Source of the DNA: Candidatus Nyctobacter psychrophilus
GTDB lineage: Bacteria; Vulcanimicrobiota; Vulcanimicrobiia; Vulcanimicrobiales; Vulcanimicrobiaceae
Direction of reading: 5' to 3'
DNA length: 51,874 bases
Assembly: GCA_014305025.1 (NCBI GenBank)
Contig: JACRTY010000006.1
Span: forward strand, 1 to 51,874
Shown in pieces: positions 17,004-24,687 of the stretch. The notes beneath the pieces were generated by a model, which had not been told where the DNA came from, made no database searches, and was given only the letters and a program-made list of their open reading frames with translations. Positions within the stretch are counted from its first letter, which is position 1. Every line of letters starts with the position of its first letter. The position numbers and the translations under genes were made by a program.

Positions 17004-18541
17004 TGCACCGCGAGCAACGAGAACAGCGCACCGCGAACATGCGCCAGCGCCGCGGCACCGCCCGGTGCGTCTTCATCCATCCAATCGTTGATGAGAAACG
17101 AAAACGTCAGGGGGCCGTGGGTCCGCGTCCGCACAAACCCCGAAATCGTGCGGACGTGACTGATGCTCCCGGTTTTGGCGAACACGTTACGCTCGGCGGG
17201 CGTGCCGCGATACGAGTTTTTCAACGTGCCGCGAACGCCCGCGACGGGAAGCGCATCGAGCACGATGTCGCGATACGGACCGTTCCAATCCGCCTGCAGT
17301 ATCGCGACCAGCGCCCGCGGCGCGATGCGATCGTATTGCGAAAGACCCGAACCGTCGGAGATCGTAACGGTCTGCGGATCGATGCCGGCGAACCGCAGAA
17401 ACTGCTCTTCGACGATGCGGCCGTTCGCGTCGGTGCCGGGCTCGCCGGCTTGCACGACGCCCAATTCCTTCAACAACAGTTCGCCCATCAGGTTGTCGCT
17501 CGGATACCAGAAGTCGGCAAGCAGTTGCGGCATCGGCTCGGCCGCGCGCGACCACAGAAGCGGCGTGCCGGGCGGCATCTTACCGGCATGCACGCCGCCC
17601 GCGACGGCGATGTGTTGCCCAGCGAGGGCTTGCGCGAAGACGTCGCCCGCGTAGCTTTCGGGATCCGGAACGCTCGGCGCCAGATCGCCCGACTCCTTGG
17701 CGCCGGCCGGATAACTGCCCGTCAATTCGATATCGCGCGGCTCATCCCACGGCCGCACGATGTCGGAAGTGTCCTTTGAACCTTTGGGTCCCGTCGTCAG
17801 GCGATTGTCGATCGTGAACGTGCTGCTCTGCGGCTCAACGCGCAGAGCGACCGGCGCACCGGCAGCCGGGCCTGGAGTCATGAACGCGTGCACGATGCCG
17901 TCCTCGAGTTCCAGGGCTGTCACGGCCGGCGCATAGTAGTACGGCAGATCGTCCCATGACCAGCCGAATCCGTAGCGCTGCGCATCAAAATACGACGCAT
18001 CGGTAACCAGCGCGCCGTCGACGCGCGTAATCCCGCGGCCGGCGAGGGCCGCGGCCGCGGCGCGTAGATCAGCGGCGCGCAGCAGCGCATCACCACCGCC
18101 ATGCAAGTAGAGATCGCCCTCAATGACGCCGTTCTGCGGCGCAGCGCCGTCCACCGTCGTAACGTAAGCGAACGTGGGGCCCAAACGTCTCAGCGCTGCC
18201 GAGCCGACCAGCAACTTGAAGTTGGACGCCGGCATAAAAGCCTGGGCGGCGTCGTGCGAATACAGCATCGTCCCCCGTACCGTGTCGACCACGAGTAGGC
18301 CCACGTTGGCGCCGCGCAACGTCGGGGCTGCGACGATGCTCCCGATGGAGCGCCGCAACGTCGCAATCTGCGGAGTGGACCAGGGCGAACCGCCCGGTGC
18401 CGGTTTGCGTAAGCTGTAGACCGACGACATGTCCGCAGGCCAGGCGACGGAACTCGATAGGGCCCCGATTCCTGTGCACAGCACTACTGCCGCTGTTAGT
18501 CGACGAATGATTGTCACGATGGCGCGGGTCGTTCGCGTCAC
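17000..18541 (-). CDS. dacB: D-alanyl-D-alanine carboxypeptidase/endopeptidase, PBP4 (DacB) family, S13
   Basis: A 513-residue penicillin-binding protein with all three active-site motifs: SxxK in FMPASNFKL (Ser about 106, Lys 109), SxN in WYPSDNLMGE, and KTG in FAKTGSISH. An N-terminal hydrophobic stretch (AAVVLCTGIGALSSS) is a signal peptide or anchor, so the enzyme acts in the periplasm, trimming or cleaving peptidoglycan peptides. Start chosen as GTG 18541 (alternative GTG 18517); longer frames would run through the divergent amidase gene starting at 18557. It is coupled to the SIS gene downstream. Confidence 0.88.
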   Translation of the reverse strand: MTRTTRAIVTIIRRLTAAVVLCTGIGALSSSVAWPADMSSVYSLRKPAPGGSPWSTPQIATLRRSIGSIVAAPTLRGANVGLLVVDTVRGTMLYSHDAAQAFMPASNFKLLVGSAALRRLGPTFAYVTTVDGAAPQNGVIEGDLYLHGGGDALLRAADLRAAAAALAGRGITRVDGALVTDASYFDAQRYGFGWSWDDLPYYYAPAVTALELEDGIVHAFMTPGPAAGAPVALRVEPQSSTFTIDNRLTTGPKGSKDTSDIVRPWDEPRDIELTGSYPAGAKESGDLAPSVPDPESYAGDVFAQALAGQHIAVAGGVHAGKMPPGTPLLWSRAAEPMPQLLADFWYPSDNLMGELLLKELGVVQAGEPGTDANGRIVEEQFLRFAGIDPQTVTISDGSGLSQYDRIAPRALVAILQADWNGPYRDIVLDALPVAGVRGTLKNSYRGTPAERNVFAKTGSISHVRTISGFVRTRTHGPLTFSFLINDWMDEDAPGGAAALAHVRGALFSLLAVQ

Positions 18542-18556
18542 GTCCGAGGGGTTCCC

Positions 18557-19156
18557 ATGACCGAGCGCTCGCGCGAAAACGAGATCGATACGTACCCACA
18601 TTGGCGCCTCGAACAATGGGAGGCTGCCGCACCACCAGGCCGCGTCGATCACTTGTACGTGCATTGGTCCGCACACGACTACCAATCGGTCTTTCCGGCG
18701 TACCACTTTTGCATCGCCGGGGACGGCGACGGCAGCATCGTCGTCGTCAACACGCACGACGTGCGCGAAAACATGCGCGACGTCGCCGAGCAGCCGCAGC
18801 GGCCCTATGCCGCGCACACCCGCGGGCGCAACGCCTACGCGCTCGGCATCTCGATCATGGCGATGCGCGAGGCGACGCCGGCCGACTTTGGCGACTATCC
18901 GCTAACGGAGCCGCTGGTCGATGCGCTGTGTCTGGTGACCGCCAAGCTCGCGCAGGCTTACGGCGTCCCGCTCGACGCCGAACACGTGATGTCGCACGCC
19001 GAAGCGGCGCTGCACGACGGCTACTTCGGTACCGGCCCCGACGAGCGATGGGATATCGCCCGCCTGGCACCCGACCGGCGGCCGCTCGTCCCGAGCGACG
19101 CTACTCGGGTCGGCGATGAACTGCGTGTGCGGATGCTGCGTTTCCGAACGTCGTAA
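18557..19156 (+). CDS. N-acetylmuramoyl-L-alanine amidase-like protein (Amidase_2/PGRP fold)
   Basis: A 199-residue protein with LYVHWSA (H36), YHFCIAGDGDGSIVVV, AAHTRGRNAYALGISIMAM and VMSHAEAALHDGYF (H147) then PDERWDI (D166). This is the arrangement of zinc ligands and core strands of the amidase_2 family, which cleaves muramoyl-alanine bonds in peptidoglycan or its fragments. There is no signal peptide, so a cytoplasmic recycling role (AmpD-like) is more likely than wall lysis. GAGGGG precedes the ATG. It diverges from dacB, and its 3' end overlaps the end of alr by 56 bases, tail to tail. Confidence 0.75.
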   Translation: MTERSRENEIDTYPHWRLEQWEAAAPPGRVDHLYVHWSAHDYQSVFPAYHFCIAGDGDGSIVVVNTHDVRENMRDVAEQPQRPYAAHTRGRNAYALGISIMAMREATPADFGDYPLTEPLVDALCLVTAKLAQAYGVPLDAEHVMSHAEAALHDGYFGTGPDERWDIARLAPDRRPLVPSDATRVGDELRVRMLRFRTS

Positions 19157-20126
19157 CGACTTCATGCGGTAAGCGACCCGCTCGCGCCGCAAATTCATCG
19201 AGGCTCACCGTTTCGTCGAGCAACACGATGGACGAGCGGCCGCGGCCGGTTCGGGCCGCTTCCACGGTAACGTATTGCATGCCGACCGATAGAATGCCGT
19301 CCGAACCTGCCAGGCTTTGCGGCAGTCCATCGGCGTAGCCGCACCGTGCGGTAGCAACGTCCGTTTGCGCGCCGGCCAGGCGCTCTCCGTAGCCGACCCG
19401 CATCGTCGCGGAGAGGCGATCGACGCGCGTCACCGGTGCGATGACGTTGAGGGCGCAGCGCACGCCGGGGACGGCGATGCCGCCCGTCGCGCCGAACAGG
19501 CCGACGCCGATTCGGACGCGACTACCAAGCGCCCCATCGCCGGCGAGCGGAAACGTGCTGGCAAGCTCCGTCTCGGCGACGTCAACCTGTGACCTGCGTA
19601 AGATTTCGACGGCTTCGCGAAACACCGACCGTTGCACTGTTCGGTTTGCGTAGTCGGTGATGTGCGACCACACCTCTACCTGCGCCCCGGCCCGCGCGAG
19701 CAGTGGCGCAAAAGCGCGAATTTCGTCCAGAGATAAACCGCTCCACGTGACCGCCGGGCGGACACCGACACGGATGCGTAGCGGCACGTCGCGGTCCCTC
19801 GCGTGTCGTTGCGCGAGGTCCAACTCCACCGCGGTGCCGATGTTGGTCAGCGCCCCAACCGCTAACGCACGCGGGAGTTGTTCGGGCGGCACGTCCCCCA
19901 AGATGATCGCCGGAGCGGCAGTGTGCCGGCGCAGCTCACGCAACTCATCGGCATCGGCGACGCAGAATGCCTCCACTTCCCCTTCGAGCGCGGCGACCAG
20001 CGCGCGATAACCCCAACCGTACCCGTCGCCCTTCACCACCGCCCGTAAAGGAACGCCGGCAAATGCGCGCCACGCGCGCGCGTTCGCGGTAACGATCGCC
20101 CGGTCGAGCCCTACGGTCGGCCGCAT
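19101..20126 (-). CDS. alr: alanine racemase
   Basis: A 341-residue PLP enzyme that makes D-alanine for peptidoglycan. The PLP lysine lies in AVVKGDGYGWG (K32; usual VVKANAYGHG), the racemase tyrosine equivalent in RVGYGERL (Y246), and GYADGLPQ follows. The protein is about 30 residues shorter than typical and has a divergent lysine loop, but key residues are present. It starts 3 bases after the stop of purP1, so it appears to be the last gene of the long purine transcript. Its 3' end overlaps the convergent amidase gene. Confidence 0.85.
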   Translation of the reverse strand: MRPTVGLDRAIVTANARAWRAFAGVPLRAVVKGDGYGWGYRALVAALEGEVEAFCVADADELRELRRHTAAPAIILGDVPPEQLPRALAVGALTNIGTAVELDLAQRHARDRDVPLRIRVGVRPAVTWSGLSLDEIRAFAPLLARAGAQVEVWSHITDYANRTVQRSVFREAVEILRRSQVDVAETELASTFPLAGDGALGSRVRIGVGLFGATGGIAVPGVRCALNVIAPVTRVDRLSATMRVGYGERLAGAQTDVATARCGYADGLPQSLAGSDGILSVGMQYVTVEAARTGRGRSSIVLLDETVSLDEFAARAGRLPHEVVTTFGNAASAHAVHRRPE

Positions 20127-20129
20127 GCG

Positions 20130-21227
20130 TCAGGTCAGGACGTGCGGTAAGCGGTCGGCATCGCGCGCAAAAACCACTTCCATGGCGATGCGCTCGCCGA
20201 CCGAAACGTCGCGGCCCCAGCGGTAAGCACTGTACGGCGTGTAGCGCGTTCCCGGTGAGCCCGGTATTCGCAAGGATACGTCGTAGACGACGAAGTCTTT
20301 GGGCGGTCCGGCCGTAATGATGCACTGCAGCGCGAACGGGCCGATCACGCCGGGCGGATCGGCTTCGCGTGCGGCGGCTACGAAACGCTCGCCCAGATCG
20401 AAGGCCTTTTCCAACATCGATTCCGTCAACGTCGTCGCGATGTGACCGGCTTCTTCCATCCGTACGGGGATGGCGCCGGCCGCGCCCAGTTGCGACGGCG
20501 GCAAGGTGCGCAGACCGTCGAGATTCGTCTGACGACGCGTGTCGGTTCCCAAGAGTTCGAGTTCACCGAGCACCGGCGACCAAAAGAAATTCAGGTTAAC
20601 GCTCGGGCCGAGCGCGTACTCCTCGATGCGTGCGGCGGCCAAACCCTCTTGCGTCACCATCCCGGCAGTCAGTAACGTCGCGCATTGCGATTCGTATTCG
20701 GAGGGTGAGGAGCACAAGAAAAACGCCCGCTCGAAACCCACCTGCGCATGCGGTGCCTTCACCATTGCAAGTGTGTCGATCGCGCTCGGTGAGTCGAATT
20801 TACGGGGCTGGCGGATGCCGGCGCGCGCCAGCAAGGCATATTGGTTCGCGGCTTCGTCGCGTTCTTCGGCGCGCAGTAGGCGGCGGTTGCCGAGGAACGG
20901 TACGCGCATGTCGCGCTCGATCTGGTCGTAGGAGTACCGCTCGCGCAGGTAAACCTCAAACGAACGATTGGGTACAAAAAGGACATTGCGCGCGAGCAGC
21001 CGCTCTTGGACCTCCGGGCGTACGATGTCGGCAAACGTTTCGAGATCCAGCGTTTCGTCGACGCACCCGCGCTGGGGTGAACGGCCGCCATCTGAGTCTT
21101 CCCCGCGCGCGAAATAGCGGGCATAGGTCCGCTCGCGACCGCGAGCCGTGACAACGAGGTTGCGCAGGCCCTGCGCCCGCGCGCCGAAGGCGACGTCCAG
21201 CGCGGAATGGCTGCCGATGGAACACAA
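20130..21227 (-). CDS. purP: PurP-like ATP-grasp FAICAR synthetase, paralogue 1
   Basis: A 365-residue member of the PurP family (formate-AICAR ligase, which in archaea replaces the PurH transformylase). Visible family elements: CSIGSHSALDVAFGA, VPFLGNRRLLRAEER, ERAFFLCSSPSEYE, LNFFWSPVLGELELLGTDTR, PPGVIGPFALQ and YDVSLRIPGSPGTRYTPY. The start is uncertain: the only standard codon is TTG 21227, but the residues before it (LEGYDRADLTL) already look like the PurP N-terminus, so an unusual start (e.g. ATT/ATC further upstream) is possible. It differs from the second PurP at 22365-23441 in its nucleotide loop and C-terminus, suggesting separate roles or a heteromer. Confidence 0.85.
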   Translation of the reverse strand: MCSIGSHSALDVAFGARAQGLRNLVVTARGRERTYARYFARGEDSDGGRSPQRGCVDETLDLETFADIVRPEVQERLLARNVLFVPNRSFEVYLRERYSYDQIERDMRVPFLGNRRLLRAEERDEAANQYALLARAGIRQPRKFDSPSAIDTLAMVKAPHAQVGFERAFFLCSSPSEYESQCATLLTAGMVTQEGLAAARIEEYALGPSVNLNFFWSPVLGELELLGTDTRRQTNLDGLRTLPPSQLGAAGAIPVRMEEAGHIATTLTESMLEKAFDLGERFVAAAREADPPGVIGPFALQCIITAGPPKDFVVYDVSLRIPGSPGTRYTPYSAYRWGRDVSVGERIAMEVVFARDADRLPHVLT

Positions 21228-21265
21228 CGTCAGATCAGCGCGATCGTAACCCTCGAGCGTGCGGA

Positions 21266-22393
21266 CTACGTCGATGCCAATTCCTGCGCTTGACGGCTGC
21301 TTGCGTATTCGACGACCAGCAGGTTCTTGACGCGGTCGGCGGCGGCTTTGGTTGCGTCGGTATCGACGCGTTCGAGCAGGCGATAGGCATCCAACAGGTT
21401 AGCCGGCAACGTCGTGTCGTGCGGATACTGCTTCTGCCAGTCCTCGACGGCCGAATCGACCTGCAACGCGTCACCTTCCATGCGCTCTCCCCAACCGCGG
21501 TCCAGGTATTTGTTGACCCGGATGACCTCGTTGCGAACGCCGAGCGGCGAGTATTTCAAGTGGCCGAAGTACTCGTCGGCAGGCGCCGTTCGGGTCAACC
21601 GAAGTTCGTGCGGAATGGCGCGGAGGCGCGCGATCAGTTGTAGTTCCGGCGTATGCGCCCGACGGTACGCTATCGCGTGCGCTGCCCTGCGGTCGGCATC
21701 GGTGTAACCGGGATCGCCAAGCGCGGACGCCGCGATCGCGAAGAGCTGACCATACTCCGGATCGGGCACGCGCGTCAGCGGCGCGCCAGGCGCGGCCGCG
21801 TGCTGCAACAGCAGACTGCGATACTGGGGATCTTTGGTGAGGTTGTACGCGCGCACGTCGGCGATCAGCAATTGAGTCTGGGCATCGGGATCGCCGTGAA
21901 AGGCATGGCCGTCCGCGACGGCGGCGTCCTCAGCCTGGCGCGCCAGGACGGCCGCATCCGCTTCGCCGGCATCGAGCTGGCTCAAAAGTGCCGTCGCTTC
22001 GGCCTTGTGTGCGTCGTCGCCGTTCTTGGCAGCGTAGACGGCGGCTTCGCGGACGTACCACCGCGCACCGTCGTTGTTGGTCAGCGGGTTGTAGTGGAGT
22101 TGCGTCGCTACGTCGATCGCCAGGTTCGCGATCGCAGCGTAATTCGGATCGGCCGGCCGAAAGAGCGAATAGGCGCGGCCCGCATCGAAGACGGTCGACT
22201 GATAATACAACTCGCTCGCAAACGGCCACTGTTTGGCGGAACCCTCATCGAACGCTTTGCGCATTGTCTGATAGAGCGCGATGGGGTCGGTTTCGATGGC
22301 CGCACCCGCGGGCGCGACGCAAACCAAGCCGAGGGCTCCGAGCAGCGAGGCTGCAATGAGACGTTTAGTGGTGATCGGTAAGTCCAGAATCAT
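21266..22393 (-). CDS. exported helical protein of unknown function inside the purine operon
   Basis: A 375-residue protein with a signal peptide (LIAASLLGALGLVCVAPAGA, cleavage about residue 31). The remainder is Ala/Asp/Tyr-rich and alpha-helical, possibly TPR-like (LYQTMRKAFDEGSAKQW, AIANLAIDVATQLHYNPLTN, RGWGERMEGDALQVDSAVED). It sits between the two purP genes: its start overlaps the end of purP2 by 29 bases and it ends 38 bases before purP1, so it is expressed with purine enzymes although it should be periplasmic or anchored. No family recognised; function unknown. Confidence 0.7.
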   Translation of the reverse strand: MILDLPITTKRLIAASLLGALGLVCVAPAGAAIETDPIALYQTMRKAFDEGSAKQWPFASELYYQSTVFDAGRAYSLFRPADPNYAAIANLAIDVATQLHYNPLTNNDGARWYVREAAVYAAKNGDDAHKAEATALLSQLDAGEADAAVLARQAEDAAVADGHAFHGDPDAQTQLLIADVRAYNLTKDPQYRSLLLQHAAAPGAPLTRVPDPEYGQLFAIAASALGDPGYTDADRRAAHAIAYRRAHTPELQLIARLRAIPHELRLTRTAPADEYFGHLKYSPLGVRNEVIRVNKYLDRGWGERMEGDALQVDSAVEDWQKQYPHDTTLPANLLDAYRLLERVDTDATKAAADRVKNLLVVEYASSRQAQELAST

Positions 22394-23441
22394 CGAGTAC
22401 CGCGTGTAAGTTGTTGGAGAGTAGCGCGTTTTTGATCTCGCGAGCGATGCGGCGACCGGTCGACATCGGTTCGCTGTAGTTGAGGTACGAGTACGGAGAG
22501 CCGTCGATGAAGGGGTTCGTGCCCGCGACGATGCGGGCCGAAATCTCCATCACGAAAAACTTGGCTTCGGGCGTGATGATCGTTTCGATGCAGAAAGCGC
22601 CGAAAAGTCCCTTCGGGCCGCACAATTCCTGACTGACGCGGACGACATCTTCACCCATGCGGTACGTTTCGGCCAGCATCGACTCCCGCAACACCAGCGG
22701 CGAGTTGCCCACGACGACGTAGCTCGGCACGATGTCCATGTTCTCTTGCGCGGCGGCCGGGATGCGGCCGAGCGAATCGACGTTGGTCTCGTAGCGCCGA
22801 TCCATGCTCATGATCTCGAGCTTGCCGGTCAGCGGGGAATAGAAATAATGGATGTAGGCGGGAACGCCGATCACGTACTCTTGCAGGATGTAGTTTTGGC
22901 GCGCAAGCTGGCCGGCGCGCAGTTCGAGATCGTGCGCGTCGCGTAAGAAAAGGTAGCCCTTGCCGCCCTGGGCGCCGTACAGTTTGACGATGACCGGCCG
23001 GTCGATTTCGGCACCGGTGCGAAACTGGCGCGGCACGGTCAGACCTGCGCGCAGCAGCCACTCGCGCTGGAGTTCCCGGCTGGCTTCCCAATCGAGAACG
23101 GCCTTGTTGCCGAAATACGGAATCGTCATCCGCTTGTGTTCGGCCAGCGACAGATGGGCCACGAACGAACCGTGCGGCACGATGATCAGTTTGCGCGATT
23201 CGAGTTCGGGCACGAGTTGCATGAACTGCCCGTAATGGTCGATCGGAATGACTTCGTCGACGAAGGCATAGGCGCGGTAGAGGCGCTCGGTCTCGCGGTT
23301 GGCGATCGCCAGCGTCCGGAAGCCCTCGTCGTGTGCGCCTTTGAGAATCTGCAATGCGGAATGCGAGCCGAGCGTCGCAATCGTGTAGAAGTCGCTCGAC
23401 TTGGCCTGGGCTGGGGTCCGCAGAAGTTCCGGTGCAATCAT
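22365..23441 (-). CDS. purP: PurP-like ATP-grasp FAICAR synthetase, paralogue 2
   Basis: A 358-residue protein close to the archaeal PurP type: IATLGSHSALQILKGAHDEG, KLIIVPHGSFVAHL, the ATP-grasp loop KLYGAQGGKGYLF, EYVIGVPAYIHYFYSPL, LEIMSMDRRYETNVDSLGR and the C-terminal MEISARIVAGTNPFIDGSPY. Known family activity: ATP- and formate-dependent formylation of AICAR to FAICAR. The ATG overlaps the PurS-like stop (ATGA). Having purP beside bacterial-type purSQL, purC and purB, with no purH in the window, suggests an archaeal-style late step or a second formylation route. Confidence 0.88.
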   Translation of the reverse strand: MIAPELLRTPAQAKSSDFYTIATLGSHSALQILKGAHDEGFRTLAIANRETERLYRAYAFVDEVIPIDHYGQFMQLVPELESRKLIIVPHGSFVAHLSLAEHKRMTIPYFGNKAVLDWEASRELQREWLLRAGLTVPRQFRTGAEIDRPVIVKLYGAQGGKGYLFLRDAHDLELRAGQLARQNYILQEYVIGVPAYIHYFYSPLTGKLEIMSMDRRYETNVDSLGRIPAAAQENMDIVPSYVVVGNSPLVLRESMLAETYRMGEDVVRVSQELCGPKGLFGAFCIETIITPEAKFFVMEISARIVAGTNPFIDGSPYSYLNYSEPMSTGRRIAREIKNALLSNNLHAVLDDSGLTDHH

Positions 23442-23902
23442 GCCGTCGTCGCTTTCTGAAACGCGGGATTGTAGAGCAGAGTTTCCTGCGCTGCCTGCAC
23501 CAGATCGGGTCCCGCCGGGGCTCCCATTTCAGCGCTCAGTCGCCAACTCGTGAACCGTTCGAGCGACGTAACGCCCGGCAGCCTGCGGCCGGCGATCCGC
23601 ACGCCGGCCTTTTCCGCCCGCTCCGGGGCCGCGGAACGCTCCTGAATCCAGACCTCGCCCCGCGCGGGACCATCGCCCGCGCGCACGCGCAACGAATGTT
23701 TGTTCGGATTGAACAGCGTTTCCAAGCTGCGGAACAGCTCGCTCAAATGGTCGGCTTCGCGCTCTTGCACATCACAGCGGTACACGTCGGCGCGTTCGAG
23801 CGTCGTCACCGGCACCCCTAGACGCTGCAGCGTAACCAGCGCCGTCCGCGCCTCGTTGTCCGGAATCGTCAAGGATACTTCCACGCAGCGTACGACCGTC
23901 AT
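23438..23902 (-). CDS. purS: PurS-like subunit with C-terminal extension
   Basis: A 154-residue protein starting at ATG 23902 (ATGA overlap with purQ). The first ~75 residues (MTVVRCVEVSLTIPDNEART..., LQRLGVPVTTLERADVYRC, SELFRSLETLFNPNKHSLRV) have the length and position of PurS, the small FGAM synthetase subunit bridging PurL and PurQ. The sequence match is weak and the protein is about twice the usual 80 residues; the extension (about 78-154) shows no known motif. Called PurS mainly from its place directly after purQ and its coupling; an unrelated protein is possible. Confidence 0.6.
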   Translation of the reverse strand: MTVVRCVEVSLTIPDNEARTALVTLQRLGVPVTTLERADVYRCDVQEREADHLSELFRSLETLFNPNKHSLRVRAGDGPARGEVWIQERSAAPERAEKAGVRIAGRRLPGVTSLERFTSWRLSAEMGAPAGPDLVQAAQETLLYNPAFQKATTA

Positions 23903-24687
23903 GCGGAGACGGCCCGCGCGAGTCCGGCGAACAGCGCGATGCCGCCCGACGTCGCCAGCATTTGCGCGGCATCGCCGCGCGCACGTTCCCGCTCGCGGCC
24001 GTGGTGCATGTACGTCCAAGCGTCACGTTCGGGGTGCGGCATCAAGGCGAGCACGTTGCCGCGCGCGTTGACGAGTGCGGCGGCCCCCAGCGCCGAACCG
24101 TTCGGAACCGATTGCGCGCTCACGGCGCCGTGCGCGTCGCAGTACACGAAGGCGATGCGCCCTTCCCGTTGCACCCGCGCGAGCACGTCCGGCTCTCCGG
24201 CCAAGCGCCCTTCCCCGTGCGAGGCCCAGGCCGGCAGGACCGCGCCCGGGGGCAGGCTTGCCGTGAGCGTGCAGCGCTCCGGCGCGATGGCCAGCTTGAC
24301 GTGAACGTGCGTTGAACGGTATTTGCCTGCCGGCGCGTTGCGCGTGAAACCGACTTGTGGACGCTCGACGTCATCGAGCGCCGGCACGAGCCCGCTCTCA
24401 ACGAGCACCTGCGCCCCGTTGCAGATGCCGAGCACCGGTTTGCCGGCGGCTGCGGCGGCTCGGACGGCGCTCATCAGCCGATCGTGCGCGGCGATCGCTC
24501 CGGCGCGCACGCGATCTTCGTACGCGAACCCGCCTGGAAGCACGAACGCGTCCAGGCTTCGCAAACCGTCGGGATGCGCATTCCAGGGCACGAGTGCCGC
24601 CTCCAAGCCGACCGCCAGACACGCGCGCAACGTCTCTTCTTCCGAATTCGTACCGGGAAAGACGACGATGCCGACGCGCGCGCTCAC
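23899..24687 (-). CDS. purQ: phosphoribosylformylglycinamidine synthase subunit I (glutaminase)
   Basis: A 262-residue class I glutamine amidotransferase: VGIVVFPGTNSEEETLRAC at the start, the nucleophile elbow GKPVLGICNGAQVLVE (Cys 89), and the catalytic His/Glu in LALMPHPERDAW. It supplies ammonia to PurL for FGAR to FGAM. Start GTG 24687 overlaps the purL stop (GTGA); the longer frame to 24852 is the purL 3' end in another frame. Part of purL-purQ-purS. Confidence 0.92.
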   Translation of the reverse strand: MSARVGIVVFPGTNSEEETLRACLAVGLEAALVPWNAHPDGLRSLDAFVLPGGFAYEDRVRAGAIAAHDRLMSAVRAAAAAGKPVLGICNGAQVLVESGLVPALDDVERPQVGFTRNAPAGKYRSTHVHVKLAIAPERCTLTASLPPGAVLPAWASHGEGRLAGEPDVLARVQREGRIAFVYCDAHGAVSAQSVPNGSALGAAALVNARGNVLALMPHPERDAWTYMHHGRERERARGDAAQMLATSGGIALFAGLARAVSA

